From the NCBI GenBank assembly GCA_008921705.1, contig VFFE01007738.1, positions 62,001 through 126,000 on the forward strand: a stretch of 64,000 nucleotides of DNA, given 5' to 3'. Origin of the DNA: Burhinus oedicnemus (lineage: Eukaryota > Chordata > Aves > Charadriiformes > Burhinidae). Position numbers and translations under genes: made by a program. A model generated the notes under the pieces. It saw only the letters and a list, made by a program, of their open reading frames with translations, ran no database searches and was not told the DNA's origin. This document shows, in pieces, positions 39,058 to 50,928 of the stretch (positions within the stretch are counted from its first letter, which is position 1; every line of letters starts with the position of its first letter).

Positions 39058-40515
39058 CTTGGGAGAGGGGAAATTGTGAAAGAGGAATGGCAATTAAATT
39101 TTTCAAAAAGACAACATTTCTTATCCCTTTTGAACCAAAACACCAAGCATAAGCAGAGTTTCTCCCATCAATTCCAGTAGAATTGAAAGTCTGCATTAGC
39201 CTATGTACCTGCTTTGCTCTTCCACTCAACGTGTGTTCTTTGAAGTGGGACTAAACTGGATGCTGCACATTGCCCTCATTTTTCTAGAGCCAAAGGCCAA
39301 TTGTGGTCCCAACATAAATCCTGAACTCCTCTCATCAAGGGGAAAGACATTCTCAGGCTGTCACAGATATGACAAGTTTGTAAACTGTACAACCTATCAA
39401 AGCTTGTGAACCAAGAGTGGGACACAAAACTGGCTTCCATCTTATACCACTTAAGCGCAGTGACTTTTTTGCAGGGTATTCATTCACAGCACAGCTTTTC
39501 CAGCACTTATCTTATTCTGTACCTCCAGTACCTGGGAAGCAAGTCAGTGGGCATTTTGAGCCTCTTGCTGCCATGCATGAAGATGTCCCAGCACGTGAAT
39601 GGATCCATAAGGCTGCACTACAGCCAGGGAAGCAACACCCTATCACCTCAGGCCTGGAGGGATGCCACAGCAGGCCAGCACTGCGTCCCCTCAAATGTGA
39701 CATGGCCTGAGGGCTGTCTCAGGCTTTGCAAAGAAGGCTGCAGCTGAACCCTAAAACCATATTCAGCAGTAAAGTAAGAGATTGCTCTAGTGTTTTCTCT
39801 TAAAAATGCTGAGCTGCTTTGTGAGAAAGTTGGATAGGTCTCTTTAAATACCTGAAACTGTTATAAACCAGTAGGAAGAAGACTTAAAAACAGTGAGCCT
39901 CAAGTAGTTCCCATAGAGGCAATTCCAGTACTGCTAACCCAGAATGTTTGAAATTTGTGGTAAATGTCTTCCGCTGCATAATTATAAGACTTTTGTTAAA
40001 ATCTTGATGGTGTAGGAAAGGCAGTATGTGTTTCTTTTTGCCTTCTGGTCTTCAACCTTCTGTGTAGCATTTTCTGTATAAAATTTTCTTTAGATCCCAG
40101 CTAGAAACATATCTTTATGTAAAATCTGAGATTTCCACAGACCTCTTAGAGTCCCAAAGAAAAGCAGTTTCTAGGCAGGACTCTCAGTAAAATCACAACT
40201 CGCAGCAATTTACTGCTGCTGTCTTGCTTACAAACATCTAGGGCGGATAATCTCAGGTCTTTTTTTAATCAAGGAAAATTTCATGCCATATTACTGTCCA
40301 GTTTCAAAAGAGATTTTAGAGCATACACAGGCCGAGTGGTAAAAGAGAGGTCATGTTTGTGGTGCAGCTTAGTTTATGGGCTGTACCCAGGCTGTTTTCA
40401 GCAGGGACCTGAGCGGCTAGTACTTGAGAGGACTCCAAAAGCCCTGTTGTAGACGCTGCAAAGGGGAAGGGTTAGGTACGAACACAGAAATATCTTCAGC
40501 TAACCAATGCTGTGA

Positions 40516-40740
40516 CTGATCGGTAATTGTTACAGACTTTTGAGACCTAAAGATTTGGTAGACATAACCCCATTTAAAGTCGGTGACCTCTCTCCTCTCT
40601 CGTGCAAGCCAGATTTCATGACTCGGCGACGCTGCAGAGAGGATGCTGACTTTAGCAAGCTGCCAGTGACAGCAGACAATACATCTATACAACACAACAG
40701 CATGTCAACCAAAGACGTCTCACCCCTGGAAGCAGTCTAG
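40516..40740 (+). other. Unassigned 74-codon open frame with acceptor-like start
   Basis: The frame is open from 40516 to a TAG at 40738-40740. A possible acceptor AG ends at 40535, after which it reads RPKDLVDITPFKVGDLSP, continues through DFMTRRRCREDADFSKLPV, and ends STKDVSPLEAV. The composition is protein-like (mixed charged and polar residues, no low complexity) and local CpG content is raised. If real it would be a last coding exon. The polypyrimidine tract is weak, there is no ATG at the start, frames on the minus strand are also open, and I cannot name a family. Confidence 0.2.
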
Positions 40741-42519
40741 CTGCATGAGCGGTGTTTTGTTGTGTTAAGTAGCAAGAGCAGGCCAGCGCTGTGGTAGAAC
40801 GCAATATTGCCTCTGGTTACACTTACCTATGCCGAGCACTGCATCTTGCTGGTCCTCACACCTGAAGTGTGAATCAGCAGCTCAGGTCTGCCACCGGAAT
40901 AAAACAACTGTTTCTTTTAATGTGTCTCCTCTTCAAAGCCTAGTTTTCTTTTTTCTTGGTTTGTTTTTTTCTTGCTTCTCTTTGCTGATTTCACACCAAT
41001 TATCCCCTTTACGTAGATAATAAAGCATAAGGTCTCGTCCAGACTTGAAAGTTAAAGCAAATTTATGCTGAGTGAGAATTTGCACCACCACAATAACTTT
41101 TTCTGAATAATTTCCTGTATAGACAGGCCCATTGCTATTATAGAGTACACGGAGCAGTCCCCAAGTCTCTCTTGAGCATCGCCTCAGACCACAGTTAAAC
41201 CAATTCAGCCTGTCTCTTGTGGGCCCTTGGGGGAGGAATCTCCAAGTGCCCCAGTCTCCTTTCTTGAATGAGACATGGCTGAGAAAAAAGGGCAGTGCCC
41301 AGACCACTCAAAATGCCTGAAAGGTTGGGTGGAGGTCTCAGGGCTGCAGTTCCCCAGTGCCTTCGGCACCAATGGTGGCAGCTGTTCTCCACCTCCCACC
41401 ACGCTCCACTCCTCTCCTGAGCAAAACCTGAACAAATCAGAAGATGTAACCTTACATATTTTATATTTGGCCTGCAATCTGAATGCACTTTTCCTCCCAC
41501 ATGCTGTCATACTGAATTAACAGTTCATCCATAAGTCCATTTTCCTTTGTACTCTGGTAGAACATTGTTTCTAAATCACCAAGATGGAATAAAATGTACC
41601 ATGAAGAGCCCAAAAGGATTAAATTAGTGGAGAGTGGATTAAATGTGCAATATTTTCCATTTCTCTAACACTCACAGGGGAAGAAATGAATCTGTGGGAT
41701 ATTAGGAAATGTTGCACTAATTGACATTTCAACCTGCCTGTGACATTTTCTTTTGAAGTCATCCATTAAATCACAATGTACCCAGTTGGTACATGTAGCA
41801 ATGTATTGTTATCGTCACAGTGTTTCAAGTAGAATTACTCCATCTGCTTACAATCTTATTCTGTATTGTTTCATATTTTTTCTAAGACCCTACTTTCCTT
41901 AGTTTTGCAAAAAGACGCTGTAGTAGCTATTCTAATTGAAGAACTACAAATGTTTTGGTTTTATTCTGAACTTCTCAAAGCTGAACGTGACATTTAAACT
42001 ATTCAAGTGCTAAATCAAATTAAAGGGAAAAGTAAGTAAGTAGGAGAAATGATTACTAGATAATTGGTGTATTGTTTAATAATGTCCACTCTGTGTTTAA
42101 GTTTCTCATTCAGAGCCCGTTGAAGTAAATGGAAATTCTCCCTTTGACTTTCTGTTTCTTTTCTCTTCTTCAAGAGTCCTTGTCCAAAATACGTAGTAAT
42201 ATCCGTTGTCAAAGAGAACTTATCTTGTCAATGGTATGGTGTTTTTAAAGATTCCTTTTTTCCTAAAAGTAAAATTATTTGTATTTTTGCTAAGGTCACT
42301 ACACATCTTCTTCGGACGTGGTTTCCTAGTAGTTTCCAAGCTTCAACACTGCTGGAAACCTTAGCCTAAAGTGCAGTTGCAACAGATACACAAGAATGTT
42401 AAGGGAATAAAACACAAAATAACTCAAAAATATATTCATGTGCTACAATGCATTCATTGGACAAGCATGTCTGCAACACTGCATGAGCATCCGTCAACCT
42501 CACTTCAGTAAGAAGTTAC

Positions 42520-42885
42520 AGATTACATATGAAGTGTGGAGAGAGGCTATAAGAGGAATCAAAGATGAAAAAGACCTCTGTGGAGGGGTAAAATGAAACA
42601 ACTGTGAGAGCTTTTTTTAGAAAAAAATTTAACAGAAGCATTAAAAATAAGCAAGAGTTGGACAAAAAGGGAACCAGACTTTCCTGCTTGATCTTATTTA
42701 TAATATAAAGACTTGGGGAACTGCAGTGGAATGCTACAATTAAAAATAGACAAAGAGAAATATTTTTATTTATTTATGCATTATTTAGTGCTGGAATTCT
42801 TTGTCAAAGGACCATAGCTGCCTTAGCACATTAGGGCAGGGAAAGGATTAGCTAATGGTTCTGGTAATGAGAACTTTCCAAGATA
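42520..42885 (+). mobile_element. Probable remnant of an ancient CR1-like LINE
   Basis: The block around 42750-42880 reads AATAGACAAAGAGAAATATTT, then GCTGGAATTCTTTGTCAAAGGA, then AGGGAAAGGATTAGC. This follows the order of a sense-strand motif common in old amniote CR1 copies (aagtatttcttcaca, tgtggaact-ccttgccacaggat, then a ttagcagggttcaaa-like stretch). It is strongly eroded, has no open frame, and both ends are uncertain. Confidence 0.4.
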
Positions 42886-44744
42886 CTCATGAAAGGTTGT
42901 TAATAAAGGAATGGAAGGGTTTATGTCTCAGGACATAAAGAAACTACTAATTTCTGTGGAAAGAACAGCTACCTTGATGGGAAGTGTTTTCTTTATTACC
43001 CAGTGTCACACTCCTTCCTAAAAAGGATGTGGCATGAGCTGGCACCAGAGCCAGAGTCCTGGTGAAGATGGCCATGCTGGGATCTTCTAATAGGGAATGA
43101 TGACCTCTCCACCTTCAGGGACTGAAGTCCTCACACAAGCGCAAGGTAATCCTCAGCATGTATCTTCACATTGCCTCTCTAAAATAAGGAGATGGGAACC
43201 TGAAGCACAAAGACTGACTTCCCCGAAACCACCAAAATACCTTCTGCAGAGTACTGAAAGGCTGTCTTACAGCTCAGGTCCTCAGAGCCCAGCCTTCTGG
43301 TTTATATGTGTCCACTGCACTGAACAGAGGTGGTAGCTGCAGCCAAGCTGAACATCAGTGTGCTCCACAGGAAGCCTTATACTCCCCTAGTCATCCAGAC
43401 TGAGAACTTCTGTATCCCTTCTCTGTCCATGCATCCATGTTTCCTTTCTGTGACACCAGGTAAATCCAGCAAGCACACCTGCACCCAGGAACTGGGAAGC
43501 TCAGGCACATCCCCTGAGAAACAGCACTGTATCACTTACAGAGTGTGTCACTTACACTTAATATCTCTGTTGTTAGAATATATGTTTCCTACTGTTTCTT
43601 AAATAGGTGGTTGTTCTCAGAATGGAAATAGCTTCACCAAAATGAACACGGGGCAATGCAAACACTTAAGAACTCTGGATGCAAGCTGTGTTTCTCCTGT
43701 GGTTACATTTTCTTTACTTAGTGAAAATAGTCGTTTTCTTTCACTCCATGTGTAGTTGCCTGATTTGGTTTACTGTTCCCTTATTCTGCACTACTTCCAC
43801 AAAAAACACAACTAAGAGGCTCACCTGGAATTTTTTTCTTCCTTTGGTCATCTGTCAATCACACTGAGACTTAGGCTTGTCCTCCAAACCCTCATAAATA
43901 AGTCATAAGCAAGGTAAAATGAAAAGAAAATAACTTGGTCTATGTTTAAACGATACTTACCAATGTACCTTGCCCAGTAGTGTTTCAGCTCAGGTTTCCC
44001 TTTCCTCTCATTTATCCATGCTATGGTGCCTTCCTGACAGCTATCTAAGAACTATATGACTCACAATTCAAGAATAGAAACTTTGAAAATTTAAAAGAAA
44101 TAGGAAATGTCTTACTGCAGACAAATGGATTTTAAACCATTTCCCCAGAGTTAAGAAAAGAACTCGAAATACAGACACATGCACACACAAGCATAATTTA
44201 AAATGTTTGAACAAACAACAAGTTCTATGTTTTGTGCCAGGAATGTAGACTGGAGCAGAGAGATTACAAACCTGAACGCATGACTAAAAATATACATGCA
44301 GATGGGAGGGTATTAGAATCCATGTTGCGTATTTCAGAACAGATGGAGACTATGCTGTATTACAACTAATATTTTGGGAAAATACTAAGCTGTGCAAGTC
44401 CCAAATTAAAGTGTAAGTACAACAAAGCAGGTAGTATTTTTTGTGTCAGTAATCAGATGCTTTTAGAGGCAGTATGTTAAAAAAAAAATAGGAGAAGGGA
44501 AAACAGCTGAACCACATAAATAGTTCTATTGCTTTCTCACAGGTGCTTAAGCTTTGGCAAAATAAGGACCTTAATCACCAGTTCACTCCTTGTAATTAAT
44601 AAGACAGTCTAATCTACTTTTCCTTTTCAAAACCACTGTTCCCTGACTCAGAGCTTTCCTATCAGCATTACAGGGTGATTTTAGGGCACTCAAGACTGAT
44701 ATGATTACATTAAGGTGGAAAAAAATCACAAATAATTATTTGGA
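42886..44744. other. Unique non-coding DNA
   Basis: No gene is supported. Frames at 43097-43336, 43330-43602 and 43679-43867 (62-90 codons) have no recognisable domains or splice context. Confidence 0.5.
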
Positions 44745-44907
44745 CAAATGTCAGGAAAAACTTCCTGATAATGAACATGATAATGTTGATTATAAAATAA
44801 TTGCTTATTGGAAGAAGTGGGAACAGCATCTCTTGGGACTAATTTGTCGTGAGGCTAAGAAATAAATGATGTAGTAGGTTACTGCTCCCTCTAATTTCTG
44901 TGACTCA
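44745..44907 (+). mobile_element. Old CR1-like LINE 3' remnant, plus strand
   Basis: TGTCAGGAAAAACTTCCTGATAATG followed by GGAAGAAGTGGGAACAGC matches the CR1 order 'taggaaaaacttcct' then 'actggaacaagttgcc' in worn form. The close (GATGTAGTAGGTTACTGC ... CCTCTAATTTCTGTGACTC) matches the CR1 3' tip. It is short, 5'-truncated and non-coding. Confidence 0.55.
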
Positions 44908-46675
44908 GCAGTTGCAATTTCAAACTGAGCTTCAGTGCAGAGTGCTGTAGAAGTATTTGAACTCTAGTCTAAAGATTTTATAATGAGCTCTGAAAGAAAC
45001 CAAGCTGTAGCAGAATGAAGAGCACAGATTTGTTTCAGCTTAAATAGAGTAAAAGCCCCTTTGAGCTAAGGCCAACAATTTAAGCTGGGAAAGTTCTGGG
45101 TTTTGTTGCTCAGGGGTAAAAGGGTCTCATGGAGGCATTGAGAATAAGTAGCTCAAGTTGCATGTCTACCTGCCTTCTTGGGAAGAGTGAGTCATGTTTC
45201 CAAACTACCTAAACTAACTGAATATAACGGGCAAAATCTGACGAAATTAGTGGAGGATTTCCAAGGCTCCTCTCAAATAAAGGAACTGGTGTAGTTTCTG
45301 TTTTCTTCCACCATCTCTCCCTTCAGCCAGGTGACTCTGACCATCTGTGTGATTACAGCTCTTTTCTACCACCAATAACAGAACTTGGCTCTGGGCCACT
45401 ACAAGGTTAGAAGACACAGCTCAAGGATGCACTAGCCTATATGACTTCTTTGTTTTCTGTCCTCCTGCTTTTCTTCCTCTGTAAGAGACAGAGAGAGACA
45501 GTCAATATTTTTTTACTCATTCCAGAGTTTTGATGTCACAATATAAGCCTTTGGTAGGGGTATTTGACTTGTATTCAGTCAGCTCAAGGAGTAACACAAG
45601 CAGCTTGGAAAGATCCTCCAGAACTGATGCACCCTGTTCTTCAGCTGCAAGACAAGAAAGAATGTAAGACGATGACAGGCATATTTCAGGATAGACATAC
45701 TGAATTTGACAGCTCCCTGGCTATCTTTAACTGAGATAAGATAATGATGACTAAATTATACTATAAAGAAAATTCTTCTCTCTTATAGTCATACACTAGC
45801 TTCACATTGAATATATTTCCAGTCTTGAAGTCTTTTTATCATACAGACTTCAAAGTTTATGCAATTTTCTACCTTACTCTTCATTTAAATTTTTGCCTCT
45901 GCACTCTGATAAACTGAAAATGGTGGTAGGTTTGGTTGTTGTTGTAGCTAGTGGGAACTTTCTTTTCTCCCTGTGGGTAACGCAGGACAGCCCAGTCCAC
46001 GCAGGTTTCACTCAGTTACCAAATCAACCAACAGGTATTTAGTACCACAAAGCTGATCCCTGACTCTAGCTGTGGTTGTGCGTCTGTTCCCTCCAGGTAA
46101 TGGGTACACCAGTTCTGTTTTACTGTTTTGTCTTCACCAAGCAGTGGATGTTACCACAATAACTTCTGGGGACACTGAGCGCTCACCCACCAAACTGAAC
46201 ACAGATATCTTGGAAGTATGAAGTGTTTAGTTCTTTTGCAGTTTCAGTGGCATGAACAGCTGTCTGAGACATCTTCATTATCCAGGGCTAGATAAAGATT
46301 CAATCGTTAATCAAATACTCTGTAAAATATATGTGATCCAACAATTACTGTGCAACACAGCAGATTTTTCAGGACCAAATGAAGAATGCTAGTGGCAAAA
46401 TGGAGGAACATGGTGCAAAGGAGTAATAGTAAAGGAAGCATCTTAACAGTAACTAATCAACATATCAGATAGAAACTAATAGATTCATGTTGACCTTAAA
46501 TATTGAAAACCCTTTCTGTTTTATAAATACGTTTTAGTTAAAACAAATGTGCCTTAGTTATTTAATATGTTGCCGTTATTGGCATTATTTAAAAAAATAA
46601 AAGTGTACTTGAAAATAATGAATATGTTTAGTTGGTAGCTTTTTCTATATGACTGATATTGAAGTGTCAGTATTG
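44908..46675. other. Unique non-coding DNA
   Basis: No gene, and no open frame of note, was found in this stretch. A short GA-rich patch lies near 45485-45505. The segment ends at the target duplication of LTR copy 2. Confidence 0.6.
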
Positions 46676-46974
46676 ACAGGTGTCCTGGTTTGAGGTAAAA
46701 CAGGACCAATTTTATTCAGTAACTTTTCTTTTTAGCTAGGCCTCTTCTAACTGCTGAAATTAACAGCATGTTGTGCAGAAAACTGTTCGCTCTCAGAGTG
46801 ATAAGACCCATGTTTATAACTGAGGCCAAGGAACGGTATGCAGAGAGGCTCTTGCTTATACTTATTGCTGTAACAACCAAGGCCAGCCAAATTTGTTACT
46901 TGCCCCGTTGGAGGGTCGGAAGCGGAAAAGCGTAGAGGGGTCACACCTGCGGGGAGGAGTGGACAGGACAGGTG

Positions 46975-47804
46975 NNNNNNNNNNNNNNNNNNNNNNNNNN
47001 NNNNNNNNNNNNNNNNNNNNNNNNNNNNNNNNNNNNNNNNNNNNNNNNNNNNNNNNNNNNNNNNNNNNNNNNNNNNNNNNNNNNNNNNNNNNNNNNNNNN
47101 NNNNNNNNNNNNNNNNNNNNNNNNNNNNNNNNNNNNNNNNNNNNNNNNNNNNNNNNNNNNNNNNNNNNNNNNNNNNNNNNNNNNNNNNNNNNNNNNNNNN
47201 NNNNNNNNNNNNNNNNNNNNNNNNNNNNNNNNNNNNNNNNNNNNNNNNNNNNNNNNNNNNNNNNNNNNNNNNNNNNNNNNNNNNNNNNNNNNNNNNNNNN
47301 NNNNNNNNNNNNNNNNNNNNNNNNNNNNNNNNNNNNNNNNNNNNNNNNNNNNNNNNNNNNNNNNNNNNNNNNNNNNNNNNNNNNNNNNNNNNNNNNNNNN
47401 NNNNNNNNNNNNNNNNNNNNNNNNNNNNNNNNNNNNNNNNNNNNNNNNNNNNNNNNNNNNNNNNNNNNNNNNNNNNNNNNNNNNNNNNNNNNNNNNNNNN
47501 NNNNNNNNNNNNNNNNNNNNNNNNNNNNNNNNNNNNNNNNNNNNNNNNNNNNNNNNNNNNNNNNNNNNNNNNNNNNNNNNNNNNNNNNNNNNNNNNNNNN
47601 NNNNNNNNNNNNNNNNNNNNNNNNNNNNNNNNNNNNNNNNNNNNNNNNNNNNNNNNNNNNNNNNNNNNNNNNNNNNNNNNNNNNNNNNNNNNNNNNNNNN
47701 NNNNNNNNNNNNNNNNNNNNNNNNNNNNNNNNNNNNNNNNNNNNNNNNNNNNNNNNNNNNNNNNNNNNNNNNNNNNNNNNNNNNNNNNNNNNNNNNNNNN
47801 NNNN
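46975..47804. other. Assembly gap, 830 N
   Basis: The gap is inside a single LTR insertion. The TATA box of the LTR and the GGAT-type array seen in copy 1 map into it. No sequence can be read. The N count may be an estimate. Confidence 0.99.
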
Positions 47805-47934
47805 CGTCCGTCACCGAGTCCAGTCTGGGACTTCCCCAGCACCTGCTGGTGACGTGATTGTCATCCTGGGAGCTTGATACGGTTTTGTATATATTTCATT
47901 ATTTTTCTTTTTATTATTTTATTATCAATATTTC

Positions 47935-47940
47935 ATTAAA
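47935..47940 (+). terminator. ATTAAA poly(A) signal of LTR family A (copy 2)
   Basis: ATTAAA lies in a stretch conserved with copy 1 and is followed by the same small inverted repeat, marking the R-region end of the LTR. Confidence 0.5.
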
Positions 47941-48071
47941 GTAGTTTAGATCCTTCTAAACTCTTAAGTCTCTTTTTCTCTCTCTCTCTTGCCTCCCGAG
48001 CGGAGCAGGAGAGAGAGAGCATCTGTCGTTCCACCGGATTAGGCCAATTTGGCCCAAACCACGACAACAGG

Positions 48072-50019
48072 TCAGCTTAGTCATGTACTGGAAATATCTT
48101 TGAAATTTAATAAACATCAACCTAAGCAATAATGTAAAAATGTGCAAAAATAAATTATATGGCTCAAAGGAAATATTTTCTTCTTTTTCTAACTTCCATA
48201 CAGCTATTTTCTATCAGGTGGAATACAACTCAAATAAAATTTACAAAGGTCAGACTTTCACTTGTTACTTTTCAATTTCCATCCTCTGTGAGTGTCTTAT
48301 GATGTGTAAATCTCAAAAGCATTTTACAAACAATTTAGTAGGCTGTTATTAACAGCTCAATGTAAAAATTAAACATTATTATTTGAATTTCTAAGAAAAA
48401 CTCTAAGTCTTCCTCTCCACTGGTTTGAAATTAAAACAAATCCAAGGCAATAGATAGCAGTCAGTCCATGAAGAGGGACTATTCACACATTTTCTGAGTT
48501 TGATAGTGGGACCCAGTCCCATATTACCAATCTGACTGCTGCTCTAGCTAAACTCAGGTAAGTACCTTGCCAAATGCAGCTTTCGGAGCAGAGCTGGAAG
48601 GACAGATTTCCATATCCCTACTCCAAGGCTGCGCGATACAAGCCTGCACATCTCCAAAGGAAACAAAAAGGAAAATGCCATTGAGCCATTGTCATTTTAA
48701 TAAGGAGCTTGATGACTTCCTCAAATATCACTGCATATACTTTTCCACATATCTACTATGTAAGGAGGTTGATATATTGATTCCCATTTGTTGGGAGAGA
48801 TATTTATGCCACATAGAGCAGCCGCATTTGCTACCGCTTCTTGCTGTCACCAGCTCTTCTAGCTGTGTTTTGTCAGGATCTTGTCAAAGGGATCTACCTC
48901 AGATTTTAACACAGCTTACCGTCTTATTAGCACTATCTGTTGTAAATTAAGATATTTCTGATGATGCTACATCAGTGCCACAAGCAAAGACTTTATTTTC
49001 CATCCATAACCACGTTCCTTCTATCGCTTCCAGGAAGAAATCTTGCCTGAGTTGAAACTATTTTTTTTTTTCCTCCTGTATAATACTCTGTGCAGTGTAT
49101 TTATCCTGGCTTTTGTCTGTGCAGGAACTTCCCAGTACCCAAGAAATTATTTGAACTGAAAAGTACCAAAGGGGAGCATATCACAGCTACTTTTCTGTTA
49201 ATACAAGGTCTGCAAGCCACTGCTGTCAGCTCTGCAACTAAGTGTACTTGCTATAGTACACATGAGCCAAAGTTGTATCTACTTTGCCTATATTACTACT
49301 AAAAAATTTTAAACTGTCAGCAGCATTTCTGAAAGGTTCTTGTCCTTCAAGATGGTTCAGGCTCCCCCAAAATGGTCCATTTTTTTGCTGTTGACAGTCA
49401 CTTGTTCTGGCCTTTCTCGCTACCATTTAACTGCACAGTAAAACTAGCAAGGCAATGTTTTGCATAAAATCCTGCAGAGTAAATGAACTGCCCGTATGAA
49501 CTGAGTTTGCCACAGAACTGAAATTTTCCCCATCACGTTACAGTACTTCTTTCCCAAAATGGCTCTTCCAGCTTCTGTCTCTCCCATCTTGCTCCTTAGC
49601 GAATACTTGGCATGACAGAAGTAGCTTCATACAACAGATCACAGGTATTTAGCATCCTTTTCCATTCGCAGGCTCAGTTCTACTATTTGTGAAGCCAGTC
49701 TCCTGTTCCAGCCACTGCTGCAGTCAGGGTGAGAAAATTAAGTTCTGCAGCCGATGGAAGTGGTTGTTTGCCCTTTTGAGTACAAAGAGATAAAACAAGT
49801 GTTTCTCCCCAGTTTTCCTTTCCCTGTGGAGTTTCGCATCCGAGACATTTCTCAAAGCCAACTTTTCCCAAAGCAAGGTTCTTTTCTTCTTCTTTGTCAT
49901 TTGTTCCTTTTTTATTTAAATCAGAAATGACTGGCTAATCAAAATTGCTTGAAGTCCTTAGTGGTCTGTTTGGCTGAGCATGCTGCCAGCATAGCTGTTG
50001 AAACTCCAGGGACTTTGAA
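48072..50019. other. Unique non-coding DNA
   Basis: No gene is supported. Frames at 48140-48352, 48567-48950 (127 codons), 49090-49302 and 49683-49871 have no recognisable domain. A T-run lies at about 49062-49071. Confidence 0.5.
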
Positions 50020-50928
50020 TTAACTGATGGCAAAGGCTTCAGACAGTGACTGACTGGCTGTGCTGGGACCCTGGGCTCCATGTAACAGTAGTTTGTCTCT
50101 TCCCAACAACCAATAAATAGTACCCAAGTGATTACTGTCTGTAGCAACAGTCCATGTTCCTATCACATTTAGAGGAATAAAGAACATGGGGGTTATTACA
50201 GAAGGGTAAAATATTCTTAGCTCTACTGTTATGCTAGAGTGAAACAAACCCCAGCTGTCATTTACAAGTGTCGCCCATGCCCTGAAATACTTTTTTACCA
50301 CTTTCTCAACTCCTCTGACTGCATGCGATGATTATGCCTCAACCCAGCCTTCCTCCCTGGACATCTTAACCTTCTTCGGACTGATCAATAGAATCCTTTG
50401 GCTGGGGTGAGGTTTCTGTCCCACAGCAGCTAGGTGAGGAGGTGGTGAGCTGTCCCTCAGCAGCATCCTCAGGCTTTGCAGAGAAGTGGTATTTTCCCTT
50501 TGCAGAGTTGCCTCCAGCAGTCTACGTATCGGTGAATTACGAGGTGACTGCCGTGACCCTGGTAGCCGACCTGTGCTGCCCAAAGAGGTTCGTGAACTCA
50601 TGAGAACCAGAAAGCTTTGTGGAACAGAATGAACAAACATCTGCCAGGAGCTCTTGAGGTTTCACTGATCCTCCGATGGCATGCCTGCTCACTGAAGGCC
50701 CATTGTTATACAGACAATGGCCTCTGAAGCACCATTCAGGTTCTGTTTCTTGAGATTCCCAGCTAGTTGTCTAAAAATAGATAGTTTTGTTCTCATAGCC
50801 TCAAGAAAGTCCAGGATAACACTGAAAGCAATAAGGTGGTGAGGAGCAAGTGGATCTATACAGTAGTTCTCCTGTGGAGTCCAAAAGTTGTTCACATCCT
50901 GAGCCAGTCTCTGCTCCTGGAGAATCAA
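50020..50928 (-). other. Cluster of same-frame minus-strand ORFs; possible pseudogene
   Basis: Three minus-strand frames (50928-50689, 50640-50332 and 50301-50020) lie in one phase, so about 303 codons contain only three interior positions broken by stops (near 50689, 50662 and 50332) before the stop at 50020. Random sequence would give about 14. The first part follows a good acceptor-like TTGATTCTCCAG (AG at 50917-50918) and reads EQRLAQDVNNFWTPQEN, then FLEAMRTKL and LAGNLKKQN. The middle is rich in Ser, Pro and Arg (SRQSPRNSPIRRLLEATLQ). The LAGNLKKQN region faintly recalls the coiled coil of the augmin subunit HAUS2, from memory only and too weak to name it. It could be a decayed coding sequence or chance. 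Confidence 0.25.

Larger units (their letters stand above)
35529..42519. other. Unique non-coding DNA
   Basis: No gene is supported in about 7 kb. Frames up to 140 codons (38230-38652) overlap others on the opposite strand and show no domain. One frame at 40516-40740 and one CTCF-like site at 39046-39057 are listed separately. Several frames around 41195-41520 overlap on both strands. Confidence 0.5.
46681..48066 (+). mobile_element. LTR family A, copy 2, interrupted by an assembly gap
   Basis: The left part (46681-46974, 294 bp, TGTCCTGGTTTGAGG...) and right part (47805-48066, 262 bp, ending CCACGACA) align to the two ends of copy 1 in opposite orientation, and ACAGG duplications flank them. 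The right part carries ATTAAA at 47935-47940 and the 3' hairpin at about 47979-48019. Copy 1 has 169 bp (9565-9733) between the matching points, but the assembly shows 830 Ns. The element may be a solo LTR with an expanded internal repeat, or a very short internally deleted provirus. The long frames spanning the gap are artefacts of Ns. Confidence 0.85.
46676..48071 (+). repeat. 5-bp target-site duplication flanking LTR family A, copy 2
   Basis: ACAGG at 46676-46680 recurs at 48067-48071, directly outside the TG...CA ends. The matching duplications show that both sides of the assembly gap belong to one insertion. Confidence 0.85.

Noticed and set aside
46747..47877. Four long open frames (301-355 codons) across the LTR
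   Set aside because: Nearly all of their codons are Ns from the assembly gap; the readable ends are LTR sequence.
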